This document shows positions 32,233 through 45,266 of a stretch of DNA of 64,000 bases, one piece after another. Position numbers and translations under genes: made by a program. Where the stretch lies: assembly GCF_020166435.1 (NCBI RefSeq), contig NZ_JAINZP010000009.1, forward strand, positions 97,009 to 161,008. Reading direction: 5' to 3'. The first letter of the stretch is position 1. Every line of letters starts with the position of its first letter. The DNA comes from Pectobacterium versatile. Lineage in GTDB: Bacteria; Pseudomonadota; Gammaproteobacteria; Enterobacterales; Enterobacteriaceae. A model generated the notes under the pieces. The model did not search any database and had not been told where the DNA came from. It was given only the letters and a program-made list of their open reading frames with translations.

Positions 32233-34467
32233 ATGAAACGTTGTTCTTCACAGAAATGTGACTCTTCACGGAAACATCGTTCTTCACGCCTCGCAGCCGT
32301 CGCGTTGACGAATGCATTACTCTTTAGCTTCAGTACACACGCCGCGACAGAATCAACACCAGTCTGGCACGGCATCGCCTTTGGTCAATCGACAGATGTA
32401 AACTTCTCATCCAACGTTCTGCCGGAAAAAATTGGCGTCAACGACGTCACCATTAATGGCAAGAAATTAGCGCCAGGGGATAACGCTGATTTGTCCGCAC
32501 CAATCACGATTGAAAGTCGTGGCGGAAAGATTGCCAACACCCATGATGGGCTGACGTTCTTCTATACACAGCTGCCTGCAAATGTGAACTTCACTCTTCA
32601 GTCTGATATTACCGTGGAACAGTTTGGGCCAGAAAACGGCGCCAAGCCTGCGGCTCAGGAAGGCGCGGGAATTCTGGTGCGCGATATTATCGGCGTGCCG
32701 CGTCAGGAACCGCTGAAAGAAGGGTATGAGGAATTCCCTGCGGCATCCAACATGGTGATGAACGCCATCATGACGCAGGATAAAAAGTCCAATACCGAAA
32801 TCAAACTACAGGCGATTTTGCGTAATGGCGTCACGCAACCGTGGGGCAACGCGGGCGCGAAAATTACCAAAACCAGCTATCAGGAAAATGTAAATCTGGA
32901 GCAAACGCCGACGTTCCGCCTGAAACTGGAACGCACCAACGACGGCTTCATTACCTCTTATGCACCGAAAGGCACGGATAACTGGGTATCAAAAGAAGTC
33001 AAAGGCGCGGATATCGTCACCAAGTTGGATAAAGACCACTACTACGTTGGTTTCTTTGCCTCCCGTAACGCCAAAATCACCGTCAGCAATGCACAGTTGA
33101 CCACGACGCCAGCGCAAACCAAAGCCTCACCGGAGTTTAAAGCCAAGGATTATGATCCTTTGCTCCAGGTGATGTCATCACCTAAAACCACCAGCGAACA
33201 CTATGTGGTTCAGGCTAGAGCCAATTACAATGGCACGATCGCGGTGTCACAAGATGGTAAATCTCTGGGTGATGCGAAGCAGGTAAAAGCGGGAGAAACC
33301 TTATCTCTGCCAGCGAAAATTGCCGGTAACGGTGCTGAGTTCAAGATAGCCTACCAGCCCGCAGAAGGGGATGATAAAGCGATAAAAGAGAGCACGTTCA
33401 AGGTTGAAAGAGTGGCTTATGCAGACGCCAAAAATCTGTATGTTTCACCACAAGGTTCAGCCAGCAACGACGGCAGTAAAAATGCACCGATCGATTTAGC
33501 CAGCGCCGTCGCCGCTCTGCCAGCAGGTGGCACTATCTGGCTCAACGATGGTGATTACAGCGCGGTTGAAATCCCTGTCAGCGCCAGCGGCCAGCAAAAA
33601 ACCGTCAAGCACCTGTTTGCTGTCGGCAATAAAGCCGTCATTCATGGCCTGCAGCTGAAAGCAAGCCATTGGCATGTTAAAGGGATTGAAATTACAGAGA
33701 AACCATTCCGTATCGAAGGGAGCTACAACACCATCGAACGCGTTCTGGCGCACCACGCTGACGATACGGGTATTCAGGTGACCTCGACGGCAGATGTAGG
33801 CAGACCACTGTGGGCCAGCCATAACCTGATTCTGAATTCAGAATCTCACAGCAACCAGGATCCAGGCAAAATTAACGCTGACGGTTTCGCGGTGAAAATG
33901 CGTGTGGGTGAAGGCAACGTGATCCGCGGCGCGTTCTCGCACAACAATATCGATGACGGCTTCGACCTGTTTAATAAAATTGAAGACGGTGCCAACGGCG
34001 TTGTGGTGATCGAGAATTCAATTGCCATGAACAACACCAGCAATGGCTTCAAAATGGGTGGTGAAGGCCAGCCAGTGGCGCATCAGGTCAAACACAGCAT
34101 TGCCGTGGGCAACAAGCTCGATGGTTTCACTGACAACTTCAACCCTGGCGCATTGATCGTTGAAGACAACATCGCGTTGGATAACGAACGCTTTAACTTT
34201 ATTTTCCGCCCAAGCCCTTACTCTGGCCCGGAAAAACAAGGTGTCTTCAAGAACAACATTTCGCTGAAAACCAAAGCGGGTAAATATGATGATGCGGTTG
34301 TCGGCAATATCGATAGCACCAACTATTTCATCAAAGAAGACCGTTCGGTTAACGCGCAAGGCAAGGAAATCACCGTAAATAACTTCGTATCCGTTACCGT
34401 TCCGGAGATGTTTACACGTGATGCCAAAGGTAATCTGGTATTTGGCGACTTCCTAAAGAAAAAATGA
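32233..34467 (+). CDS. pelX: Exopolygalacturonate lyase PelX, polysaccharide lyase family 9
   Basis: 744 residues, close to the roughly 730-residue Dickeya PelX. The signal peptide has a long basic N-region (MKRCSSQKCDSSRKHRSSRL) and ends near STHAA. Residues to about 400 form the extra N-terminal domains of PelX; from about 405 the PL9 right-handed beta helix begins (AKNLYVSPQGSASNDGSKNA). Calcium ligands by analogy with PelL are Asp550 (NADGFAVK), Asp574, Asp575 and Asp578 (NIDDGFDLF), with the same 24-residue spacing; the catalytic lysine is probably Lys607 in NGFKMGG. It releases unsaturated digalacturonate from polygalacturonate, in the periplasm in Dickeya. Confidence 0.93.
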   Translation: MKRCSSQKCDSSRKHRSSRLAAVALTNALLFSFSTHAATESTPVWHGIAFGQSTDVNFSSNVLPEKIGVNDVTINGKKLAPGDNADLSAPITIESRGGKIANTHDGLTFFYTQLPANVNFTLQSDITVEQFGPENGAKPAAQEGAGILVRDIIGVPRQEPLKEGYEEFPAASNMVMNAIMTQDKKSNTEIKLQAILRNGVTQPWGNAGAKITKTSYQENVNLEQTPTFRLKLERTNDGFITSYAPKGTDNWVSKEVKGADIVTKLDKDHYYVGFFASRNAKITVSNAQLTTTPAQTKASPEFKAKDYDPLLQVMSSPKTTSEHYVVQARANYNGTIAVSQDGKSLGDAKQVKAGETLSLPAKIAGNGAEFKIAYQPAEGDDKAIKESTFKVERVAYADAKNLYVSPQGSASNDGSKNAPIDLASAVAALPAGGTIWLNDGDYSAVEIPVSASGQQKTVKHLFAVGNKAVIHGLQLKASHWHVKGIEITEKPFRIEGSYNTIERVLAHHADDTGIQVTSTADVGRPLWASHNLILNSESHSNQDPGKINADGFAVKMRVGEGNVIRGAFSHNNIDDGFDLFNKIEDGANGVVVIENSIAMNNTSNGFKMGGEGQPVAHQVKHSIAVGNKLDGFTDNFNPGALIVEDNIALDNERFNFIFRPSPYSGPEKQGVFKNNISLKTKAGKYDDAVVGNIDSTNYFIKEDRSVNAQGKEITVNNFVSVTVPEMFTRDAKGNLVFGDFLKKK

Positions 34468-34505
34468 TAATTACGCAGGAAAAGGAATTCATTATTAAAG
34501 ACGTA

Positions 34506-34546
34506 AAATGATGTCGAGACCTCATGAAGATAACTCGACATCATTT
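34506..34546. terminator. Hairpin after pelX
   Basis: AAATGATGTCGAG and CTCGACATCATTT form a perfect 13-bp stem, 39 bases after the pelX stop. The T run is only three bases plus ATAC, so termination may be partial. Confidence 0.7.
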
Positions 34547-34616
34547 ATACACTAAATAATCCAAGCACGGGAAAGCGATAAGAGAAGGTCAAATTCTTCA
34601 GGAAGGAATTTGACTA

Positions 34617-35769
34617 AATAGCTTCGCCAAATAGTAGATCACTTGGAGGGAACTCAGTCCGAGTTGTGCGATCTGATCAATCGCCAAATCAAAACAAATC
34701 ACCAACCGGACTGAGCGATGCCGATCATAGCAGCAATCCCTGATGAAGAACGACGACTAATGCGTAAAGAAGCCCAACAAACACGCGATAAAAACCATTC
34801 CAGACGACTCATCGCCATACTGATGCTGCATCGGGGAATGACCGTCACCGATGTCGCCAGACTGCTCTGTGCTGCTCGCTCATCCGTTGGGAGATGGATA
34901 AATTGGTTTACTTTACATGGTGTTGAAGGACTAAAGAGCCTCAAGTCTGGACGAGCACCACGCTGGCCAGTCGTGGATATCCTGCATATTTTGCCGCTTT
35001 TGGTTCAGCGTTCTCCTCAGGATTTTGGCTGGCTGCGCTCCCGCTGGAGCACTGAGTTATTGGCACTTATCGTTAATCGGCTTTTTAATGTAGCGCTTCA
35101 TCCCGCCACGTTGCACCGCTACCTGAGACAAGCCGGTATTGTCTGGCGCAGAGCCGCGCCAACACTGAAAATCAAAGACCCGCATTATGAGGAAAAGCGA
35201 CTCGCCATCGAACAGGCCGTCTCCTGGAAGCAGACGAATCATCCGGTATTTTATCAGGATGAAGTGGATATCGACCTGAACCCGAAAATCGGTGCGGACT
35301 GGATGCTCAAAGGGCAACAGAAACGTATAACTACGCCGGGACATAACCAAAAGTATTATCTGGCCGGGGCACTGCATTCGGATACAGGGCGAGTCCATTA
35401 CGTCGGCGGCAATAAAAAATGTTCTGATTTATTTATCAATCTGTTAGAGACATTACGGCGGACATATCGGCGAGCGAAAACTATTACGCTGGTCGTTGAT
35501 AACTACATCATTCATAAAAGCCGCAAGGTGGAACGTTGGCTGGAAAAAAATACGAAGTTCCGGTTGTTGTTCCTGCCCACGTATTCGCCGTGGCTGAATC
35601 CAATAGAGTTGCTCTGGTTGTCGTTACACGAGACCATAACGCGTAACCATCAGTGCCGGTATATGTGGCAGTTACTGGAGCAGGTAAAGCTATTTATGAA
35701 TGCCGCTTCGCCGTTCCCCAGCAATCAGCATGGTCTGGCTAAAGTGGAGCGGTATTAGGCGAAGTTATT
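34617..35769 (+). mobile_element. Complete IS630-family insertion sequence
   Basis: Inverted ends AATAGCTTCGCCAAATA (left) and the complement of TATTAGGCGAAGTTATT (right) match at most positions. A TA dinucleotide flanks each side (34615-34616 and 35770-35771), the target duplication typical of IS630/Tc1-mariner. Length about 1153 bp with one intact transposase gene. It lies between pelX and an unrecognised AT-rich gene. Confidence 0.9.
34718..35758 (+). CDS. IS630-family transposase
   Basis: 346 residues in one frame. N-terminal helix-turn-helix (RGMTVTDVARLLCAARSSVG), a winged-helix segment, then the DDE catalytic core: FYQDEVDIDL holds the first Asp, VVDNYIIHKS the second, and PTYSPWLNPIELLW the final Glu. 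All three are intact, so the element may be mobile. The start at 34718 is supported by similarity to family members; the stop is 11 bases before the right end. Confidence 0.93.
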   Translation: MPIIAAIPDEERRLMRKEAQQTRDKNHSRRLIAILMLHRGMTVTDVARLLCAARSSVGRWINWFTLHGVEGLKSLKSGRAPRWPVVDILHILPLLVQRSPQDFGWLRSRWSTELLALIVNRLFNVALHPATLHRYLRQAGIVWRRAAPTLKIKDPHYEEKRLAIEQAVSWKQTNHPVFYQDEVDIDLNPKIGADWMLKGQQKRITTPGHNQKYYLAGALHSDTGRVHYVGGNKKCSDLFINLLETLRRTYRRAKTITLVVDNYIIHKSRKVERWLEKNTKFRLLFLPTYSPWLNPIELLWLSLHETITRNHQCRYMWQLLEQVKLFMNAASPFPSNQHGLAKVERY

Positions 35770-35790
35770 TAGCCAACGACTAGCCTCAGC

Positions 35791-35810
35791 GAGAGACATC
35801 CAGTCTCTCA
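35791..35810. repeat. Short copy of the GAGAGACATCC-N-GTCTCTCA element
   Basis: A 20-base inverted-repeat word that recurs at 52970-52989 with one base changed. It lies just outside the IS630 right end, probably part of a dispersed intergenic repeat cut by, or hosting, the insertion. Confidence 0.55.
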
Positions 35811-35857
35811 TTTCCGGTAAAGTTACTTAGTAAATCTGTCGAGACCAGAGTTGAAGG

Positions 35858-36652
35858 CTAATGGCTGCTATTCTTCTGTGAGAACTTGGATTTGAGATCA
35901 GCTATTATATCAGCTTGTAACACTGCTTTTGGCTCTGCTTTTGGCTCTGCTTTTGGCTCTGCTCGTGCACCTGTTTCTAACCATTCAACAATACTAGCAA
36001 TATTTTTTTTCAGTTTTTGTAACACCTCAGCTTCATGTTTATTTTTATTTGTATCGCCAAACATTCTAAAGTTATGGTTGTCTTTTATCTTTTCTTCTAA
36101 AAAATAACTAGCGTCTAAAGCAAGTTTTTTACTACTTTCTTTTTCACTATTTTTTAACTTACAAAATCCCTCCAGGGCCGTGACAATAGAGCGCACCGCT
36201 TGCACCATTGATTCTTTTTCTTCTTCTGTATTTTCTTTTTTTTCTTCATAATTAAGAACGCAATCGCATGATTTTGCAATTTTTGTTTTCATAAAAAGAA
36301 TATCCTCAAGAGAATCCATTGATTTAATAAAATGTTCAGCAAAATCATCATTTGTCTTATCCGGTATTTTTTCACTATTTTCTACTCGATAGATAATTTT
36401 TTTTGATGACAGGGGATTATTTTTTGATTGGCCAAAAGAGCCTTCATCTATATAACTTAATAGCCTATGGTATTTATCTAATTTATTTTTCTTAATTGAT
36501 TCATCCGTGGTGCAGGCATTAGATATATTTTTGATTTTATTATTAATAAGTTTATCAGCAAAACCTTTGTATTTACTATTTTCTCTTGCTAGTTCAGATG
36601 CAGCTCTTGAGCTATTGAAAAAATGAGCCTTAACATAATTACCAATATTCAT
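35858..36652 (-). CDS. Unrecognised AT-rich protein with AEPK repeats
   Basis: 264 residues, beginning MNIGNYVKAHFFNSSRAASE and ending KSKFSQKNSSH. No signal peptide or membrane segment is apparent. The composition is strongly charged and helical, with a possible coiled coil around KKENTEEEKESMVQAV. Near the C-terminus (residues about 232-243) AEPK is repeated three times, from a 12-bp DNA repeat. GC is far below that of the flanking core genes, and it sits between an IS630 element and the atp terminator, suggesting horizontal gain. I do not recognise the family; a secreted or effector-like role is only a guess. Confidence 0.6.
   Translation of the reverse strand: MNIGNYVKAHFFNSSRAASELARENSKYKGFADKLINNKIKNISNACTTDESIKKNKLDKYHRLLSYIDEGSFGQSKNNPLSSKKIIYRVENSEKIPDKTNDDFAEHFIKSMDSLEDILFMKTKIAKSCDCVLNYEEKKENTEEEKESMVQAVRSIVTALEGFCKLKNSEKESSKKLALDASYFLEEKIKDNHNFRMFGDTNKNKHEAEVLQKLKKNIASIVEWLETGARAEPKAEPKAEPKAVLQADIIADLKSKFSQKNSSH
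35923..35958 (-). repeat. Three tandem 12-bp repeats encoding Ala-Glu-Pro-Lys
   Basis: CTGCTTTTGGCT is present three times exactly, then the pattern continues partially. The unit is a multiple of three, so copy changes keep the frame and only lengthen the AEPK linker. Confidence 0.9.
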
Positions 36653-36970
36653 TATTAATCACCACTCAGATTTAGATTACTAAAAATCAAAGTATATATT
36701 TTAATTAATATTATTAATATAAAAAACCAATCTTGTGGGTAAATAAAAGACTCGATTGAAAATATGATAAAAAAACCTATTTCGTTTATGTAGATACTTT
36801 ATCTGCATTGGTTAATTGCAGAGCCCCCATTTCACATTTTTTAAATTTTAGCTTTACTGTTACTGTGGGAAGATAATTAAAATTGACATTATTTCCTCTA
36901 CATCAACCTTGTTAAATTTAAAACCGACTAATAAACACATCCACAGGACGTGGTTTTAAATTACCATTGA
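36653..36970. other. AT-rich gap before the atp terminator
   Basis: About 320 bases, very AT-rich, with no gene I can support. It should contain the promoter of the leftward AT-rich gene. Nothing else stands out. Confidence 0.4.
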
Positions 36971-37002
36971 AAAAGGCCAGTCAGTGTGAACTGACTGGCC
37001 TT
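36971..37002 (-). terminator. Terminator of the atp operon
   Basis: AAGGCCAGTCAG-loop-CTGACTGGCCTT, followed on the minus strand by a T run, 21 bases after the atpC stop. Confidence 0.93.
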
Positions 37003-37023
37003 CAATTATTGCAAGCTTATCTG

Positions 37024-37443
37024 TTACATCGCTTTTCTGGTCAGCTCGATAACACGCAGCTTCGCAATCGCTTTAGTCAGCTCTGCGGAAGCCTGAGCAT
37101 AATCCACATCGCCATGCGAATTGCGGATATGATCTTCGGCTTTACGCTTCGCTTCCAGCGCACGTGCTTCATCCAGATCCTGCCCACGGATAGCGGTATC
37201 AGACAGTACGGTGACCATATTCGGCTGCACCTCAAGGACGCCGCCAGAAAGATAGATATACTCTTCCTCACCGTGCTGCTTAACGATACGAATCATACCC
37301 GGCTTAATGGCAGTAAGCAGAGGGGCATGTCCCGGATAAATACCCAGTTCGCCTTCGCTCCCCGTTACCTGGATCTTCTGCACCAGACCGGAGAACATTT
37401 GCTGTTCTGCACTCACGACATCCAGATGGTAAGTCATAGCCAT
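37024..37443 (-). CDS. atpC: ATP synthase F1 epsilon subunit
   Basis: 139 residues, as in E. coli: [20 protein letters not shown] at the start and the C-terminal helical pair ending VIELTRKAM. It is part of the central stalk and its C-terminal helices can inhibit ATP hydrolysis. It is last in the operon, 19 bases after atpD. Its usual downstream neighbour glmU is displaced by the accessory patch. Confidence 0.98.
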
Positions 37444-37462
37444 GTCACCCTCCTACAAGGCG

Positions 37463-39756
<2,294 letters not shown>

Positions 39757-39808
39757 CTTTGCTTCTCCTCAAAGCCTTGCGGCCTGCTTTACAGCAGGCC
39801 ACCGGGCG

Positions 39809-41350
39809 TTACCAGGACTGGGTTGCCTTAAAAGTATCGAGGATGCCTTTAAACTTGCCCTCGATCTCATCGTTATAAGCGCCAGTCTGGTCGATTTGTT
39901 GCAGAAGTTCGCCATGCTCACGGTCAGCATAAGCCAACAGTGCCGCTTCAAAGCTACCGACTTTCGACAGCTCAACATCTTCCAGGTAACCACGTTCCGC
40001 CGCAAACAGAACCAGAGACTGCTGTGCGACAGACATCGGCGCATACTGTTTCTGCTTCAACAGCTCGGTCACTTTCTGACCGTGGCTCAACTGCTTACGG
40101 GTTGCATCATCAAGATCGGAAGCGAACTGAGAGAACGCTGCCAGTTCACGGTACTGTGCCAGCGCGGTACGAATACCACCGGACAGTTTTTTCATGATCT
40201 TGGTCTGTGCTGCACCACCCACACGGGATACGGAGATCCCTGGGTTAACCGCAGGACGAATACCGGCGTTAAACAGGTTGGATTCCAGGAAGATCTGACC
40301 ATCGGTAATAGAAATTACGTTGGTCGGAACGAACGCAGAAACGTCACCTGCTTGCGTTTCGATGATCGGCAGAGCGGTCAACGAACCGGTTTTCCCTTTC
40401 ACTTCACCCTTGGTGAATGCTTCAACGTAATCGGCGTTAACACGCGATGCACGCTCCAGCAAACGGGAGTGGAGATAGAAAACGTCACCAGGATAAGCTT
40501 CACGACCTGGCGGACGACGGAGCAGCAGAGAAATCTGACGATAAGCAACGGCCTGTTTAGACAGGTCATCATAAATAATCAGTGCATCTTCACCACGATC
40601 GCGGAAGTACTCACCCATCGCACAACCGGCATACGGTGCCAGGTATTGCAGAGCAGCAGATTCAGACGCGGTAGCAACAACAACAATGGTGTTTTCCAGT
40701 GCGCCATGCTCTTCCAGTTTACGTACCACGTTAGAAATCGTGGAGGCTTTCTGGCCGATAGCGACGTACACACATTTGATGCCGGAATCACGCTGGTTGA
40801 TGATGGCGTCGATGGCCAGCGCGGTTTTACCCGTCTGACGGTCACCGATAATCAGCTCACGCTGACCACGACCGATTGGAATCATGGCGTCAACGGACTT
40901 ATAGCCCGTTTGTACCGGCTCATCAACGGACTGACGTTCGATAACGCCAGGCGCAATCGCTTCAACCGCAGAGAAACCGTCGTGATCCAGTGCGCCTTTA
41001 CCGTCAATCGGTGCACCCAGCGTGTTGACCACGCGACCCAGCAGGCCGCGGCCAACTGGAACTTCAAGAATACGGCCGGTGCATTTTACTTTCATGCCTT
41101 CAGCCAGATCCGCATACGGACCCATTACTACCGCACCAACGGAGTCGCGCTCCAGGTTCAGAGCGATCGCATAACGGTTACCCGGCAGAGAGATCATCTC
41201 TCCCTGCATCACGTCTGCCAGACCGTGGACACGGATGATTCCGTCGCTGACGGAAACAATAGTACCTTCATTGTGAGCTTCGCTCACCACATTGAACTGA
41301 GCAATGCGCTGCTTGATCAGTTCGCTGATTTCGGTGGAATTCAGTTGCAT
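39809..41350 (-). CDS. atpA: ATP synthase F1 alpha subunit
   Basis: 513 residues, as in E. coli. Non-catalytic nucleotide site [13 protein letters not shown]; the family signature with [13 protein letters not shown] is intact. The N-terminal [19 protein letters not shown] binds delta. It alternates with beta in the F1 hexamer. The opposite strand has a 610-codon open frame caused by codon bias (see rejected items). Confidence 0.99.
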   Translation of the reverse strand: MQLNSTEISELIKQRIAQFNVVSEAHNEGTIVSVSDGIIRVHGLADVMQGEMISLPGNRYAIALNLERDSVGAVVMGPYADLAEGMKVKCTGRILEVPVGRGLLGRVVNTLGAPIDGKGALDHDGFSAVEAIAPGVIERQSVDEPVQTGYKSVDAMIPIGRGQRELIIGDRQTGKTALAIDAIINQRDSGIKCVYVAIGQKASTISNVVRKLEEHGALENTIVVVATASESAALQYLAPYAGCAMGEYFRDRGEDALIIYDDLSKQAVAYRQISLLLRRPPGREAYPGDVFYLHSRLLERASRVNADYVEAFTKGEVKGKTGSLTALPIIETQAGDVSAFVPTNVISITDGQIFLESNLFNAGIRPAVNPGISVSRVGGAAQTKIMKKLSGGIRTALAQYRELAAFSQFASDLDDATRKQLSHGQKVTELLKQKQYAPMSVAQQSLVLFAAERGYLEDVELSKVGSFEAALLAYADREHGELLQQIDQTGAYNDEIEGKFKGILDTFKATQSW

Positions 41351-41362
41351 GCTCCAGTCCCC

Positions 41363-41896
41363 TTAAGACTGCAAGACGTCTGCCAGACGTTCCAGACGAC
41401 CGCGAATGCTGCCATCTATCACCATATCGCCCGCGCGAATAACCACGCCGGCCATGACAGACTTATCAATTTTGCAATTCAGCTTCACTTTGCGTGACAG
41501 ACGTTTTTCCATAGCAGCAGCGATCTTCGATAGCTGCTGCTCATTCAACGTATTGGCAGAAATGACATCGACGTCAACCGTCGATTCTAGCGCTGCCCGC
41601 AGTTGAATAAATTGTTCCAGTACTTCAGTAAGCACTGGTAAACGTCCGTTCTCGGCCATCACCCTAATCAGGTTCTGACCGGCTTCATCAAGTTGATCAC
41701 CACAAACGGCAATGAACGTTTTCGCCAGTTCAATCGGTGCGACTGCACCAGAAAGCAATTCGGCAATTTGCTCATTGCGCGCTACTTCGGCCGAAAACGC
41801 CAGCATGTTCTGCCAGCGATCCAAGGCCTGATTCTCAACCGCAAAGTCAAAAGCTGCTTTGGCGTAGGGGCGAGCTACCGTGACAAATTCAGACAT
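41363..41896 (-). CDS. atpH: ATP synthase F1 delta subunit
   Basis: 177 residues, as in E. coli: [20 protein letters not shown] at the start, and the C-terminal [22 protein letters not shown]. It joins the F1 crown to the b-subunit peripheral stalk. 12 bases before atpA, 14 after atpF. Confidence 0.98.
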   Translation of the reverse strand: MSEFVTVARPYAKAAFDFAVENQALDRWQNMLAFSAEVARNEQIAELLSGAVAPIELAKTFIAVCGDQLDEAGQNLIRVMAENGRLPVLTEVLEQFIQLRAALESTVDVDVISANTLNEQQLSKIAAAMEKRLSRKVKLNCKIDKSVMAGVVIRAGDMVIDGSIRGRLERLADVLQS

Positions 41897-41910
41897 CAGC
41901 CCCTCCCTCC

Positions 41911-42381
41911 TTACAGTTCAGCGACCAGTTTATCAACGATGTCGCTGTTAGCAGCTTCATCCACGGAACGTTCAATAATTTTCTCGGCACCGGCAATCGC
42001 CAATACGGCAACTTGCTTACGCAGCTCTTCACGAGCACGTTTACGTTCGGCTTCGATTTCAGCCTGCGCCTGCGCCACAATCTTGTTACGTTCAGCTTCC
42101 GCTTCAGCTTTCGCCTCATCCAGGATCTGAGCACGGCGTTTGTTCGCCTGCTCGATGATAACCTGAGCATCCGCTTTGGCTTTCTTCAGTTGATCTGTCG
42201 CATTGGCCTGAGCCAAGTTCAAATCTTTTTTGGCACGTTCAGCAGAAGCCAGACCGTCAGCAATTTCTTTCTGACGTTTCTCGATGGCTGCCATCATCGG
42301 CGGCCATACATACTTCATGCAGAACCAGACAAACAGGACGAACGCAATGGCCTGGCCGAGGATTGTTGCATTAATATTCAC
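41911..42381 (-). CDS. atpF: ATP synthase F0 b subunit
   Basis: 156 residues, as in E. coli. One N-terminal membrane helix ([23 protein letters not shown]) followed by a long, charged coiled coil ([20 protein letters not shown]) to the C-terminus. Two copies form the peripheral stalk. Confidence 0.98.
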   Translation of the reverse strand: MNINATILGQAIAFVLFVWFCMKYVWPPMMAAIEKRQKEIADGLASAERAKKDLNLAQANATDQLKKAKADAQVIIEQANKRRAQILDEAKAEAEAERNKIVAQAQAEIEAERKRAREELRKQVAVLAIAGAEKIIERSVDEAANSDIVDKLVAEL

Positions 42382-42444
42382 AGCACAATGCCTCTTTCAA
42401 AGTTAAATAAGTTGATGTTTTAACCTCAGCAGAAAACATTCTGC

Positions 42445-42702
<258 letters not shown>

Positions 42703-42733
42703 TCAGTTAAAAACGTTATTTGTTGAAAGAAAA

Positions 42734-43940
<1,207 letters not shown>

Positions 43941-44033
43941 GACGTTTGCTCTCTCCGTACCTTTTCAGAGGTATACCGAATGACGTATAAAACTGCCTTT
44001 ACACCACTGAGTCAAGCAGCAAAAAACGAGCAA

Positions 44034-44061
44034 ATTATACGGGTCATACCTGCGAATTCAA
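44034..44061 (-). promoter_or_regulatory. Sigma70 promoter of the atp operon
   Basis: On the minus strand TTGAAT, 16 bases, TATAAT (exact -10 consensus), about 95 bases before atpI. Confidence 0.7.
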
Positions 44062-44175
44062 TCGATAAGTAGCGAAAAGGTGAACAATTATTTAAATTTC
44101 TTTCTGAAGCCCCGTTTTTACTAACAATCCTCACGACTCATGTCTGGTGTCATTAATTTCTAAAGGCCTCCAATC

Positions 44176-44191
44176 TGTGATATGACTCACA
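44176..44191. promoter_or_regulatory. CRP-type palindrome with no obvious target
   Basis: TGTGATATGACTCACA is TGTGA-N6-TCACA with perfect arms. It is about 155 bases upstream of the likely atp start, further than usual CRP activation sites. Confidence 0.6.
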
Positions 44192-44492
44192 TAAAAGGGC
44201 TTACGAATATTTACAACAGGATGTGTCTTTTTTTGCCCTTAGCCATAAAACGCATTTATTCTATTTAATTTCAATAAGTTAATAAAAACGGCGTTCAAAA
44301 AGAGCAATAAACAACGCTTCAACCATCTCTTGACATTATTGATATCGTTTTTTTACTTAATTAACACAAAAATAACTAAATTTTGATGCCGATGATTTAT
44401 TTTCACTCGTTATTATTCAGTGCGAAAGCAAAAGGACAACGCTGAAAAAATGAAGATGTAAAATTTCAGTGATCGCGATGCGTTCTGGAACC

Positions 44493-44517
44493 ATGCCACC
44501 GATAGACGAGGTGGCAT
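44493..44517. terminator. Hairpin downstream of rsmG
   Basis: ATGCCACC-N9-GGTGGCAT, 46 bases after the rsmG stop; no T run, so only a possible terminator. Confidence 0.4.
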
Positions 44518-44563
44518 CCTGACACGCAATATTTAGTTATAATTTTTTTGATAAAAAACAAAA

Positions 44564-45184
44564 TTAGTTTGGTTTAAGCACGATCAAATGGCGCTCACCT
44601 TCCAGATCGGGAACGGATAAGCGAACAACCTGATCTAATAGGACACCTTGTGGCAAGGATGACAATTCATCCTCTGGAAGTACGCCTTTTAGAGCATAAA
44701 ACCGCCCTGCTGGTCTGGCTGGAAGATGACTACACCAGCTAATCATGTCCTGCAAAGAGGCAAATGCCCGGCTGATCACCCCATCAAAAGGCGGTTCTGC
44801 TGGAAACGCCTCAACGCGACTCTGCACTGGCGTGATATTTTCAAGTTGTAGTTCATGCTGTACCTGACGCAGGAAGCGCACACGCTTACCCAGGCTATCC
44901 AACAAGGTGAAATGCGACTCAGGGCGAACAATCGCCAATGGAATTCCCGGTAACCCAGGCCCGGTACCCACATCGATAAAACGCTGCCCGTGTAAATGTG
45001 GCTCAACCACGATACTGTCCATGATATGGCGGACAAGCATTTGCTGCGGATCGCGTACCGACGTCAGGTTATAAGCTTTGTTCCACTTATTCAGCATGTC
45101 AACATACTGTATCAGAAGATTTTTTTGCTTATCTGAAATCACAATACCAGCCGCGTTTAACAGATTATCGAGTGTGTTGCGCAC
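44564..45184 (-). CDS. rsmG: 16S rRNA (guanine527-N7) methyltransferase RsmG
   Basis: 206 residues (E. coli 207). The SAM-binding motif is [17 protein letters not shown] and the RVEAF...[10 protein letters not shown] region is conserved. It methylates G527 of 16S rRNA; loss gives low-level streptomycin resistance. It follows mnmG after 82 bases, the usual gidAB order beside oriC. Confidence 0.98.
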   Translation of the reverse strand: MRNTLDNLLNAAGIVISDKQKNLLIQYVDMLNKWNKAYNLTSVRDPQQMLVRHIMDSIVVEPHLHGQRFIDVGTGPGLPGIPLAIVRPESHFTLLDSLGKRVRFLRQVQHELQLENITPVQSRVEAFPAEPPFDGVISRAFASLQDMISWCSHLPARPAGRFYALKGVLPEDELSSLPQGVLLDQVVRLSVPDLEGERHLIVLKPN

Positions 45185-45266
45185 AATAAGATCCCGATGA
45201 AAAATATGAGGTTAATAATAAAAATAGCCGGAGAACCGGCTATTTAGGGGATAAGTTTACCGTAAA

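Larger units (their letters stand above)
43941..44563. other. Long intergenic region between atpI and rsmG
   Basis: 623 bases, AT-rich, no coding frame. It has the atp promoter at the left, a perfect CRP palindrome at 44176-44191, a plus-strand TTGACA at 44340, and a small hairpin at 44493-44517 near the rsmG stop. A non-coding transcript is possible but nothing proves one. Confidence 0.5.

Noticed and set aside
44340..44375. Plus-strand TTGACA as a promoter for a small RNA
   Set aside because: No good -10 at 16-18 bases; the region is AT-rich and such hexamers arise by chance.
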